Below are positions 45,830-60,800 of a stretch of DNA of 64,000 nt, piece by piece. Made by a program: the position numbers and the translations under genes. Numbering within the stretch: position 1 is the stretch's first letter; each line of letters opens with the position of its first letter. The stretch is from contig OZ024854.1 of the NCBI GenBank assembly GCA_964017155.1, positions 68,108,754-68,172,753 of the forward strand, in the 5' to 3' direction. The notes below the pieces were generated by a model, which was not told where the DNA came from, ran no database searches, and was given only the letters and a program-made list of their open reading frames with translations. This DNA comes from Oasisia sp. SBJ-2009. Its lineage: Eukaryota > Annelida > Polychaeta > Sabellida > Siboglinidae.

Positions 45830-48800
45830 CTGCATCAGATAAACAGCAAGATAGAGATGACACTCAGTGACAACATCAGCTGGGGGAGTGAATGAGTGAA
45901 TGAGTGAATGAGTGAATGAGTGGATGACTGAGCGGCCCTGTCAACTGGCGGCTATGAATGTGAATTTCGTACGGGATGATCTCATAAATTTGCTGTCCAC
46001 AACAGATGTGGTCTCCCTGACCCACCCTTGTAGAAGAATTTGTTTTTATTTGACCATTTTGTCAACACAATACATACATACACGTTATCCATGTCATACA
46101 TATATAATCTGAATAATACAAACATGAAAATTCTAGCAAACATGGTAATAATGCGTATAATGACATATTGTGTGTGTCATGTTTCACTTCAGATGTCAAG
46201 TGATATAAAATGGTTTAGAAAACAACAGCAAATGAAAGCCAGATCAACCTGACATGTCCTGGTTGCCATGACAACCCACCTGATGTGTCAAGACAACCCA
46301 CCTGATATGTCAAGACAACCCACCTGATGTGTCAAGACAACCCGCCTGGTATGTTCTAGTTGCCATGACCACCCACCCCACTACACAGTTCTAGCTGCCA
46401 CAGCAGCATCAGTGTGCATTAATGTTTGTTTCACTGAACACAGTGTAACTTATGCCAGTCTCCACGATGACAACTTAGCCTTCTACCAATATGTCACACT
46501 ATATGGTGTTAAGGACTTGTCCCCTGATGTGTTGACCCCTGACCTTTCTCCAGGTGTCGTGTGATGCTGCGGTCAAGTTCTTGCAGCAGCTGCATGTCTA
46601 CAAGGTCAGTGTCGGACTTGGCCATGGCTGGAGCACTGACCGGCGCCCAGCCCACGCCTGTGAACGGAATCGAGTAGCTTGGGAGGCTACAAACACCGAG
46701 AGGACATGTGTCACACGGGAAACAACAACAACACACTGAGAGGACATGTGTCACACGGGAAACAACAACAACACACAGAGAGGACATGTGTCACACGGGA
46801 AACAACAACAACACACAGAGAGGACATGTGTCACACGGGAAACAACAACAACACACAGAGAGGACATGTGTCACACGGGAAACAACAACAACACACTGAG
46901 AGGACATGTGTTACACGGGAAACAACAACAACACACTGAGAGGACATGTGTCACACGGGAAACAACAACAACACACCGAGAGGACATGTGTCACACGGGA
47001 AACAACAACAACACACTGAGAGGACATGTGTCACACGGGAAACAACAACAACACACCGAGAGGACATGTGTCACACGGGAAACAACAACAACACACTGAG
47101 AGGACATGTGTCACACGGGAAACAACAACAACACACAGAGAGGACATATGTCACACGGGAAACAACAACAACACACTGAGAGGACATGTGTCACACGGGA
47201 AACAACAACAACACACCGAGAGGACATGTGTCACACGGGAAACAACAACAACACACTGAGAGGACATGTGTCACACGGGAAACAACAACAACACACAGAG
47301 AGGACATGTGTCACACGGGAAACAACAACAACACACTGAGAGGACATGTGTCACACGGGAAACAACATCAACACACAGAGAGGACACATGTCACACAGGA
47401 AACCACAACAACACACAGAGAGGACACATGTCATATGGGAACCAACAACAACACACAGATAGGACATGTGTCACACAGGAAACAACAACAATAACACACT
47501 GAGAGGACACATGTCACACAGGAAACAACAACAACACACAGAGAGGACACATGTCACACAGGAAACAACAACAACACACAGAGAGGACACATGTCACACA
47601 GGAAACAACAACAACACACAGAGAGGACACGTGTCACACAGTAAACAACAACAACACACAGAGAGGACACATGTCACACAGGAAATAACAACAACACACA
47701 GAGAGGACACATGTCACATGGGAAACAACAACAACACACAGAGAGGACACGTGTCACACAGTAAACAACAACAACACACAGAGAGGACACATGTCACAGA
47801 GGAAATAACAACAACACACAGAGAGGACACATGTCACATGGGAAATAACAACAACACACAGAGAGGACACATGTCACACAGGAAATAACAACAACACACA
47901 GAGAGGACACATGTCACATGGGAAACAACAACAACACACAGAGAGGACACGTGTCACACAGTAAACAACAACAACACACAGAGAGGACACATGTCACAGA
48001 AGAAATAACAACAACATACAGAGAGGACACATGTCACATGGGAAATAACAACAACACACAGAGAGGACACATGTCACACAGGAAATAACAACAACACACA
48101 GAGAGGACACATGTCACATGGGAAACAACAACAACACACAGAGGGGACATGTGTCACACGGGAAACAACAACAACAACACACTGAGAGGACACATGTCAT
48201 ACAGGAAACAACAACAATACACAGAGAGGACATGTGTCACATGGGAAACAACAACAACACACTGAGAGGACACATGTCACACAGGAAACAACAACAACAC
48301 ACAGAGAGGACACATGTCACACGGGAACCAACAACAACACACAGAGAGGACATGTGTCACACAGGAAACAACAACAACGACACACAGAGAGGACATGTGT
48401 CACACAGGAAATAACAACAACACACAGAGAGGACACATGTCACACAGGAAATAACAACAACACACAGAGAGGACACATGTCACATGGGAAATAACAACAA
48501 CACACAGACAGGACACATGTCACACAGGAAATAACAACAACACACAGAGAGGACACATGTCACATGGGAAACAACAACACACAGAGGGGACATGTGTCAC
48601 ACGGGAAACAACAACAACACACTGAGAGGACACATGTCACACAGTAAACAACAACAACACACTGAGAGGACACATGTCACACAGGAAACAACAACAACAC
48701 ACAGAGAGGACACATGTCACACAGGAAACAACAACAACACACAGAGAGGACATGTGTCACACAGGAAATAACAACAACACACAGAGAGGACACATGTCAC

Positions 48801-51800
48801 ACAGGAAATAACAACAACACACAGAGAGGACACATGTCACATGGGAAATAACAACAACACACAGACAGGACACATGTCACACAGGAAATAACAACAACAC
48901 ACAGAGAGGACACATGTCACATGGGAAACAACAACAACACACAGAGGGGACATGTGTCACACGGGAAACAACAACAACAACAACACGCAGAGACAACTCA
49001 CACAGCGGCTGTGACTGGGGCGGTGGTGGTCGCAGGTCTCTTGTCGATGCCCTGGTAGAGCAGTCGGTCGCGACACGTGACCTCCGTCTCGTACAGGTCC
49101 TTCACTCGCAGCAGCTCCCGGTTGCGCTCCTCCAGCGTCGTGATCGTCTCCCGGTACCGCCACTGGAGCTGCTGCATCTCCTCCTGGAGCACAACACACG
49201 CATGATACACACAACACACGCATGACAGCACACAACACATGCATGATAGCACACAACACACGCATGAGAGCACACAACACACGCATGAGAGCACACAACA
49301 CACGCATGAGAGCACACAACACACGCATGACACATACAACACACGCATGACAGCACACAACACACACATGACAGCACACAACACACGCATGACAGAACAC
49401 AACACACGCATGACAGCACACAACACACGTATGACAGCACACAACACACGCATGACAGCACACAACACACGCGTGACAGCACACAACACAAACATGACAG
49501 CACATAACACACGCATGACAGAACACAATACACGCATGACACATACAACACACGCATCACAGCACACAACACACGCATGACAGCACACAACACACGCATG
49601 ACAGCACACAACACATGCATGAGAGCGCACAACACACGCATGACAGCACACAACACACGCATGACAGCACGCAACACACGCATGACTGCACACAACACAC
49701 GCATGAAAGCACACAACACACGCATGACAGCACACAACACACGCATGACAGCACGCAATACACGCATGACAGCACACAACACACGCATGACAGCACACAA
49801 CACACGCATGACAGCACACAACACACGCATGACAGCCCTCAACACATGCATGACAGCACACAACACATGCATGACAGCACACAACACACACACATGACAG
49901 CACACAACACACGCATGACAGCACGCAACACACGCATGACAGCACACAACACCCGCATGACAGCACACAACACACGCATGACAGCACGCAACACACACAT
50001 GACAGCACGCAACACATGCATGACAACACACAACACATACATGACAGCATGCAACACATGCATGGCAGCACGCAACACATGCATGACAGCACGCAATACA
50101 CGGATGACAGCACGCAACACATGCATGACAGCACGCAACAATCGTCACAGCACACAACACACGCATGACAGCACGCAACACATGGATGACAGCACGCAAC
50201 ACATGCATGACAGCTCGCAACACACGCATGACAGCATGCAACACATGCATGACATCACGCAACACATGCATGACATCATGCAACACACACATGACAGCAT
50301 GCAACAGACACATGACAGCACACAACACACGCATGACAGCACGCAACGTACGCAGGACAACACACAACACATGCATGACAGCCCGCAACACACACACATG
50401 ACAGCACACAACACACGCATGACAGCACCCAACACACGCATGACAGCACACAACACACGCATGACAGCACACAACACATGCATGATTGACAGCACACAAC
50501 ACACACATGACAGAACACAACACACACATGACAGCACACAACACACGCATGACAGCACACAACACACACATGACAGCACACAACACACGCATGACAGCAC
50601 ACAACACATGCATGACAGCATGCAACATATGCATGACAGCATGCAACACACGCATGACAGCACGCAACACACGCATGACAGCATACAACACACACATGAC
50701 CACACGCAACACATGCGTGACAGCACACACAACACACGCATGACAGCACACAACACATGCATGACAGCATGCAACACACGCATGATAGCACACAACAAAT
50801 GCATGACAGCACGCAACACACGCATGATAGCACACAACAAACGCATGACAGCACGCAACACACGCATGACAGCACACAACACACGCATGATAGCACGCAA
50901 TACACTGGTGACAGCACACAACACAAGCATGATAGCATGCAATACACGCGTGACAGCACATGACATGCACGTATGACAGCATTCACAGTACATACATGAC
51001 AGTACATAAAGCATGCACGCATGTTAGCACACACACGACATGTATGCATGACAGAACGCACAACATGCATGCGTGATAGCATGCATAACATAGCACGCAC
51101 AAAGCATACAACATGCACACATGACAAGTTTCAATACCCACTGCTTATGACTGCTAGGACAGCATTGAATGGCAGCCTGTGAATGAACCTGTGCTAAATT
51201 GTAGTTGACATTATATAGCAACATTGTAGCTATCCACAGATGTCACATGATCTCTTTGATAGACTAAGAGGTAGCTTATAAGTATAACTTAGCTGGAACA
51301 AAACAATGCAGTTATTTAGCAAAAGTATGTGAAAATCTATAAATAACATTAACAAGTCTAGGAATAAAAAAATGCTAACATTTTTAAGAAGCAAAAAATG
51401 TTAGACGAGCAATCTTTTGAAAATGTTAATGACAGCCAATCGTCGACAGGATGCGAGTTTGCTGCGAGACTGACCTCCAGGGCTCGTCGTGAGTTCTCAA
51501 AGTTCTTGCGCATGTCAGCTTCGCGACTGTCGCGGAGTCGGTCGATGTCGTCCCTCGCCTTCTCCTGCTCCGCCAGGAAGTTGTTCACCTCCACCAGCTT
51601 CGCATTCAGCTCCAGGCGCATCTGTTTCTCCAGCTCATTCCTGTCGCTGCTGTTGGTCGCCTGCTGACTCTGTCGGGACAAACAGGCTCAGTCGGTCACT
51701 GGCAGCACAAACAGTCTTGGTCAGTCACTGGCTCGTGACAGGCACTTGGCATGTATGGACAATGTCTAGGTAGTTTCCTGTTTTAGAAAATAGTTCCGAT

Positions 51801-54800
51801 TGATCTGAAGAGTTTGCTTCGTTAAATGTTAAAAAGACTTTTTGGAAGCCAGTATCAGGTACAACAGTGTACCTGTTTGTGAGCGTGCATGTCTGTATCT
51901 GTGTGTGTGTGTACGTGTGTGTGTGCGCGTGCGTGCATGCACGAATATAATAAAAACATTATAGATTTCTACTTGATCTATATAAATTTATCCTTGTTTT
52001 TAATTGGTTAGTGTTGATAAGAATTGTTAATATTTACTATGGTTGTATGTTTCTGATGTGCTACCTGGCAGGTTAAATATCACCCCAGACTTATCCAATG
52101 GACGTATCTGGATAAATGTTACATCAACGTCAAAGTCTGGTGCTTATCCAACAGTCACAATAACACGTAATTGTGCATCAGAACCTGACACTGACTCACT
52201 GTCTAGCCAACCAATTAGGTACTTCTGAAACAGGCTGTGATATGGTAATCAACACATCAGAGAAGACAGTCTGGCCAAGTAGGTGCCATACTAGGCATGC
52301 TGGCACACACTAGGTGGTAGTCACTAAGCCTGTTGGTACCATACAAGGCATGCTGGCACACACTAGGTGGTAGTCACTAAGCCTGTAGGTGCCATACAAG
52401 GCATGCTGGCACACACTAGGTGGTAGTCACTAAGCCTGTTGGTACCATACTAGGCATGCTGGCACACACTAGGCGGTATTCACTAAGCCTGTTGGTACCA
52501 TACTAAGCATGCTGGCGCCCACAAGACATGTTGATATACCGAAAGCAGAAAGCATGGTCACATGTTACTGTTAAAGATACTTCAACTTCACTGAAACAAT
52601 GGACTTTAAGCAACATCCTTTTTATGTACTGTACATGATTTATTGGGCAAGACACCTGCTGTGGCCTTGCCTTCATAGGATGCAAGTAATTAATACAGGT
52701 ATAATGCAGGTATAATGCAGGTATAATGCAGGTATAATGCAGGTATAATGCAGGTATATTGCAGGTATAATGCAGATTTAAAGCAGACGGCATCAAACAA
52801 ACCGCAACACATCTATACTTGTGCGTGAATGCAGGCACACATGAATGCAGGCACACACGAATGCAGGCACACATGAATGCAGGCACACGTGAATGCAGGC
52901 ACACGTGAATGCAGGCACACGTGAATGCAGGCACACACGAATGCAGGCACACATGAATGCAGGCACACGTGAATGCAGGCACACATGAATGCAGGCACAC
53001 ATGAATGCAGGCACACATGAATGCAGGCACACATGAATGCAGGCACACATGAATGCAGGCACACGTGAATGCAGGCACACATGAATGCAGGCACACGTGA
53101 ATGCAGGCACACGTGAATGCAGGCACACATGAATGCAGGCACACGTGAATGCAGGCACACATGAATGCAGGCACACATGAATGCAGGCACACATGAATGC
53201 AGGCACACATGAATGCAGGCACACATGAATGCAGGCACACATGAATGCAGGCACACATGAATGCAGGCACACATGAATGCAGGCACACATGAATGCAGGC
53301 ACACATGAATGCAGGCACACATGAATGCAGGCACACATGAATGCAGACACACATGAATGCAGGCACACATGAATGCAGGCACACATGAATGCAGGCACAC
53401 ATGAATGCAGGCACACATGAATGCAGGCACACATGAATGCAGGCACACGTGAATGCAGGCACACGTGAATGCAGACACACATGAATGCAGGCACACATGA
53501 ATGCAGGCACACATGAATGCAGGCACACATGAATGCAGACACACATGAATGCAGGCACACATGAATGCAGGCACACATGAATGCAGACACACATGAATGC
53601 AGACACACATGAATGCAGGCACACATGAATGCAGGCACACATGAATGCAGGCACACATGAATGCAGGCACACATGAATGCAGGCACACATGAATGCAGGC
53701 ACACATGAATGCAGACACACATGAATGCAGACACACATGAATGCAGGCACACATGAATGCAGACACACATGAATGCAGGCACACATGAATGCAGGCACAC
53801 ATGAATGCAGGCACACATGAATGCAGGCACACATGAATGCAGGCACACATGAATGCAGACACACATGAATGCAGACACACATGAATGCAGGCACACATGA
53901 ATGCAGACACACATGAATGCAGGCACACATGAATGCAGGCACACATGAATGCAGACACACATGAATGCAGGCACACATGAATGCAGACACACATGAATGC
54001 AGGCACACATGAATGCAGACACACATGAATGCAGGCACACATGAATGCAGGCACACATGAATGCAGACACACATGAATGCAGACACACATGAATGCAGAC
54101 ACACATGAATGCAGACACACATGAATGCAGGCACACATGAATGCAGGCACACATGAATGCAGACACACATGAATGCAGGCACACATGAATGCAGGCACAC
54201 ATGAATGCAGACACACATGAATGCAGACACACATGAATGCAGGCACACATGAATGCAGGCACACATGAATGCAGGCACACATGAATGCAGGCACACATGA
54301 ATGCAGGCACACATGAATGCAGGCACACATGAATGCAGACACACATGAATGCAGACACACATGAATGCAGGCACACATGAATGCAGACACACATGAATGC
54401 AGGCACACATGAATGCAGGCACACATGAATGCAGGCACACATGAATGCAGGCACACATGAATGCAGGCACACATGAATGCAGACACACATGAATGCAGAC
54501 ACACATGAATGCAGGCACACATGAATGCAGACACACATGAATGCAGGCACACATGAATGCAGGCACACATGAATGCAGACACACATGAATGCAGGCACAC
54601 ATGAATGCAGACACACATGAATGCAGGCACACATGAATGCAGACACACATGAATGCAGGCACACATGAATGCAGGCACACATGAATGCAGGCACACATGA
54701 ATGCAGGCACACATGAATGCAGACACACATGAATGCAGACACACATGAATGCAGGCACACATGAATGCAGACACACATGAATGCAGGCACACATGAATGC

Positions 54801-57800
54801 AGGCACACATGAATGCAGGCACACATGAATGCAGGCACACATGAATGCAGGCACACATGAATGCAGACACACATGAATGCAGACACACATGAATGCAGGC
54901 ACACATGAATGCAGACACACATGAATGCAGGCACACATGAATGCAGGCACACATGAATGCAGACACACATGAATGCAGGCACACATGAATGCAGACACAC
55001 ATGAATGCAGGCACACATGAATGCAGACACACATGAATGCAGGCACACATGAATGCAGGCACACATGAATGCAGGCACACATGAATGCAGGCACACGTGA
55101 ATGCAGACACACGTGAATGCAGACACACATGAATGCAGGCACACATGAATGCAGACACACATGAATGCAGGCACACATGAATGCAGACACACATGAATGC
55201 AGGCACACATGAATGCAGGCACACATGAATGCAGGCACACATGAATGCAGGCACACATGAATGCAGGCACACATGAATGCAGGCACACATGAATGCAGGC
55301 ACACATGAATGCAGGCACACATGAATGCAGGCACACATGAATGCAGGCACACATGAATGCAGGCACACATGCAGAACTTATGTCCAACAACAACACAAGA
55401 GAAAAGCAGAAATCCGTGCATGTTATATATGATTGATGCAGGGTCACATGACTCTCCCGCAGAGGAGATAGCAATGTTTCAACATCGCATGTTGACTACG
55501 CTACGTCTGTCATATGATTTACCACGAGACAAAGACAGCATTCAGCAGTGTCAACCAGTGGTACACAAGGCTGCCATCTTTAATGTGTCTGTTATGAACA
55601 ATTATTGTAGGTATTCTGTGCAAATGTTCTAAATTCATGTACTGATAAAGTAAGTCATAAAATTACCAAAATTGTCTGGATACACCAATCATTAACTACA
55701 ACAATTCAACATTATGCTGTCTTAAAATAATTCTCACCCGTCTTAATAGCATACAACCTTTCAAAATAAAATTTAAAAATTGAAACTTATCATAGACAAT
55801 TACAATATACCGGTACATATGATAATAGTAATTACATCTCAAAAACATTACGTTATATTCTTATAACAATATTTAAACTTGAGGCAACAAATAAAGACCA
55901 AAACAGTTGGCTGAAATAGCCAGGAAGAGAACAGCACTTTTTGAATGCAATTATTGCTATGATTTTGTAGGTACAGAAGTAATTACAACATGAAATGTCC
56001 CATTCCAAGACACTGGAACATAACTTTAAACTTAACTAAATATGAATCAGATCATCAATACAAAACGCCATCATTCGGATGTGGTACAGCTGCTCCAAAC
56101 AACCAAATAAACAAACAAACAGTTGCTGTAACAGACAACAATCCCCTTACACTAATCTTGTAACATAAACATTTAATAAGCAACAATGAATAATGCTTTA
56201 AGTAACAAGGCAGTTGACCATTGATAATGCTCACAGTTTGTCAAAATGTTTATTGTGCCACCAAAACATTTGCTTCATGTCAAGTACTCTACAGTTACAT
56301 TAATTTATCAAATGACCACCAAACTGTGTCGTGTGAATGTTATACTCTCAATATTGCCACATTCTAGAAGATTCCATATTATATACGCCAGCCATATGCG
56401 AGCATGCCAACAACTCCAACCTGCCACACGACAGCTTGTGTCAGGCCACAAGAGTTGTCATGCCAACTGCCATGAGAACACTCAACACTTCAACACCGTG
56501 CGGCATCGATGGGTTAGTAGAACGCAGGAACCAACGCGAGGAGACGTGGCGCGGCTGCATGCTGCCTCCAGTCACTCACATCCAGGTCAGTCTGCAGCTT
56601 AGCGCTGGAGCGCTCGAGTTGTGCGTAGGCCCGCTCCAGACCGCGCAGGTCGCGCTGCAGCTGGTGTTTCGCCGAAGCCTCGGCCCGTCTCATCTCTGCC
56701 AGCCCCAGGAGCTGCTGTTGGCAGGTACCGCCCCCGGCACAGCCCGACCCAAGGATCATTTAGGGGCCACAAATACACACAACCCACATACACAACACAC
56801 CAGACTCAACTCGAAATCACACTATCTCACATGCCACTCATGGTCAACTTGTGTTCAACTCATCACACTAATGCAGACTCTTTCACAGCATGTTGCTGTC
56901 TAGACGTTCCGCCATAGTACAAATACATTATTTACTTTTTGCAGACTATACATACCTTCATTAATATTACCCCTGAATGACCTGTTTACACTTTCCTCCT
57001 GACAATATTACTGTGCTTTTTCCTGAGTACAAATACTGTTATTGCACCTTCTCGTGACAACAAATACTTCATATTACACTTTCCCAAACTACAAATACTT
57101 TTTATTGCACTTTCTCCTAACTAAATATAATGTGCACGTCATTTTTACATTTTGTATCTTTTAAGGCATTCCAACAACTTGTCTACATCACTTACATTGT
57201 GACTACTTATCAATCTGATTAATTACTGACTAAATGCTACACACTTTCAACACCTGTGAAATTCATACATATTTACACTTTTTAGTAGCAAACCACTGTA
57301 AGTATGTGTAAATTAGCACCTTCTGAATTAATTCACACTAACACCAGCACAAGCCTTCATGTAGGGTTAGGCCTGCATTTAATTATAAAAACAAGAGGAA
57401 TTATAACTCACACATTTTGATACAAAACACACCTTACAACCGTTATTTACAATGCCTCAACTATGCAACTGTTACCAGGCTACTCAACCACCGCATTCTC
57501 GATGACAGCATCTCTACCACAAGTTCTCTTACCTGGCGCAAACAGCCTGCATTGTCAGTCTCGTCGCGAGGGTGATTCTCTAGATTATTCGCCTTATCAC
57601 AGCCTCCCGACTGGGCGTCCTACAGACAGCAGGGACGTGCCACTACAGTACTACTTACACACAAACACCAAGACACCAGTGGCACAGACAGTCACAGAGA
57701 CTCCCTGACCACACTACACACAGACACACGGGGCCAGTTCACTTACATTGTTAAGAGCTCTTAAATCCAATTTTGCATTTTAAAATCAATTTTCATCCTT

Positions 57801-60800
57801 AGCATTGATCTTGAATACCTGAGAACTGTCAACGCCATGACACGCCAGCTGGACACTGTCACTGGTGTGTCATGGAAATAGTGTCCTCAGTAATATGGCA
57901 GTGGATGATTGCATTTTGTAAAACCTCGTATCATTTAACAATGGATTTCATTGATGGTAAATTTTTAGCTTTTTAATGAAATGGTCCCCAGAGCCATAGA
58001 TGTCTGTGTGGACAGGCAGATGATAACTAACTATAGAGAATTGGAAGGAGTGACTGAGAGATTGAGTGAAGTAGGAGTGACAAAGTCTAACAATAAACAA
58101 TGCTCCACAGTGACACATTCTAAGACTAGGCACACAGAAATTATGAAAATAACAAACAGTGCAGACCAACATAGTTGTATAGCAGAGACTGGAAATGGCA
58201 GAGTTTAAGGCTTCATGCAAACAAGACAACACTTCACTTGGGTCTCACAGGAACAGGAAACATCCTACGTTGTTTTGTGCTCTGAACAACGGTGTTTTGT
58301 ACTACACATTAGGAGATGTGTTTATGTAATGACTCATGAATAAGAGAACATGTGGTCTAATCAGAGCAAGGAGTGCATTAGTTAGCATTAGAGAGCGCGG
58401 GTGGTGTAGTGGTTACCACATCCGCCTGCCACGCCGGCGGCACGGATTCGATCCCCAATACCGGCAGTTGTGATATAAAAATCTGGCTCTCAACATTGGG
58501 GACTGTGTATCCCTCGTGAATCGGAGAATCACGTTAATGTCGGTCCCGTCTCAATTTGGGACGTAAAAGAACCACCGAGGACGACAAGCACCCTGGCAAT
58601 GACCATCCTCAGTGACTCCTGCGTTAGCCCAAGATTGGGCTGTTTGGAGTAAATAACCTGAGACCTGAGATTAGTTCTTTTTGAGCAAGCACACACTGCC
58701 CAGGGCTGGCAGGTGTGATGTGACACTTGACCAGTCCAGACAAGGTGAAGGTGTCTGGTCTGGTCAAGTATCACGAAGGTGTCTGTGTTTGTCTTTCCGC
58801 AGCAGGAATACACCATCACCTGAGTGCGTGAGATGTGTGCACACCTGACATGCGCGTGCAATGTGTGTGTGACAGTGACAAAGGACATACCCTGGCTTGT
58901 TTCTTGCACGACTTGAGCTGTGTGCGTAAGGTCAACACTTCCCTGTGTAACTGGTTGACTCTGCAGAGAAAACGTGAGACATTCATTGAGGAACAGAGGT
59001 AGGCTGCCCTGGGTCAAATGTGCGCATAGTGCCTTTTATGTGAGAACTCAATATTTGTGAAATTATTTACTTGTCCGGTGGACAAGTACAACCAAAAGTT
59101 CACTTGCCCGTACAACAATTCACTTGTCCCAGTAAAAAGCATGGCATGTAATTAGCTACCAAACTGTAATATTAGATTTATAGACTGAGAAAAGTCTCAT
59201 CACAGTAGAAACATCCTGTATTACAGCAACCAAGATCAGTGATATTTACTGGCTGAATGACAAATAAATATAGTTAGCAGGCTGTCCTAGAAAGGAAACA
59301 CACAAAATGACTTATGTGTCCTACAGAGGTGACCTATAAACTTGACCTATACACTTGACCTACTTCTCCTGGGCTTCACACCCTCGCACTTCTGCAGCCT
59401 TCTTCATCTCCAAGGCTTTCTTCGCCTTCCGTTTCATCTGCAGACGTCATAAAGTATGTCACATGATGACTGTGATGACAGGGTCAAGGGGGAGAGAGAC
59501 AGACAGACAGACAGAGATACAGAGAGTGAGAGAGACATAGAGACAGAGACCAAGAGAGAATGAGGGAGATAGCAGGAGGGAGGGAGGGAGGGAGGGAGGG
59601 AGGGAGGGAGGGAGGGAGGGAGGGAGGGAGGGAGGGAGGGAGGGAGGGAGGGAGGGAGGGAGGGAGGGAGGGAGGGAGGGAGGGAGGGAGGGAGGGAGGG
59701 AGGGAGGGAGGGAGGGAGGGAGGGAGGGAGGGAGGGAGGGAGGGAGGGAGGGAGGGAGGGAGGGAGGGAGGGAGGGAGGGAGGGAGGGAGGGAGGGAGGG
59801 AGGGAGGGAGGGAGGGAGGGAGGGAGGGAGGGAGGGAGGGAGGGAGGGAGGGAGGGAGGGAGGGAGGGGCAGAGATATAAGGAGAAAGGAAGATACAGAA
59901 ATATATAAATAGAGAAAGAAGATAAGGAGAGCGAGCATTGAAAACTGAGGTGGTAGAAGATGAGAGTGACCATACTTGATTTGAGGAGACAGTGGAGAGA
60001 CATTGGAGGGCCAGGTGTGAGAGGGCGAGGGTGGGCAGACATTGGAGAAAACTGAGATAACTGAAGAAAACTCAATGAGAAGATGGAACAGACTAAGAGA
60101 TGAGGACAACACACAAGTTAACAGGAGAAGGAATATACACATATATACACATGTGCATGTACAGTCATGTACACATGTGCATGTACAGTCATGTACACAT
60201 GTGCATACACACTTTTGTAGATACATCAGCCAGTTAGCATCAGCATGTGGTAGACACTCAGTATCAACTACATTGGCTCCTGTCAAAGGATCACCTCACA
60301 CAGCTGACCCTTACCTCCTTCATTACCTCACTTAACTGACCTTACCTCACACAGCTGACCCTTACCTCATTCATTACCTCACTTAACTGACCTTACCTCA
60401 CACAGCTGACCCTTACCTCATTCATTACCTCACTTAACTGACCTTACCTCACACAGCTGACCCTTACCTCCTTCATTACCTCATTTAACTGACCTTACCT
60501 CACACAGCTGACCCTTACCTCATTCATTACCTCACTTAACTGACCTTACCTCACACAGCTGACCCTTACCTCATTCATTACCTCACTTAACTGACCTTAC
60601 CTCACACAGCTGACCTTCAATGTCCTGTTTCTGTTCCTCGAGTTGTGCGATCTGGCAAGTGCATGAGACAGACAGAGTGACAAGAATGTGACAAGCGGGA
60701 CTCATGCAGTGACAGCCGACGGTGCCAGGCGCATGCACAAGGCACATCTACACAGTCCTACCACTGCCTCTAACTAGACAGGGTTCAACAGTTTCAACAA

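Noticed and set aside
46679..48494. Plus-strand ORFs of GNNNNTQRGHVSHGK repeats
   Set aside because: 40-bp satellite in an intron of a minus-strand gene. ORFs break wherever unit length changes.
49102..50982. Open frames of up to 626 codons on the minus strand reading Cys/Val/Leu/His
   Set aside because: Same cause: stop-free 19-bp units in all frames. One frame runs on into true exon h, but exon h has its own acceptor and family match.
52503..55474. Open frames of up to 972 codons on the minus strand, Cys/His-rich
   Set aside because: The 16-bp unit has no stop on that strand in any frame, so all three frames stay open. The period is 48 nt with identical repeats, and there is no codon bias or domain. 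It is the minisatellite.
59434..60286. Long LPPSLPPS proline-serine ORFs
   Set aside because: Translation of the (GGGA)n microsatellite.
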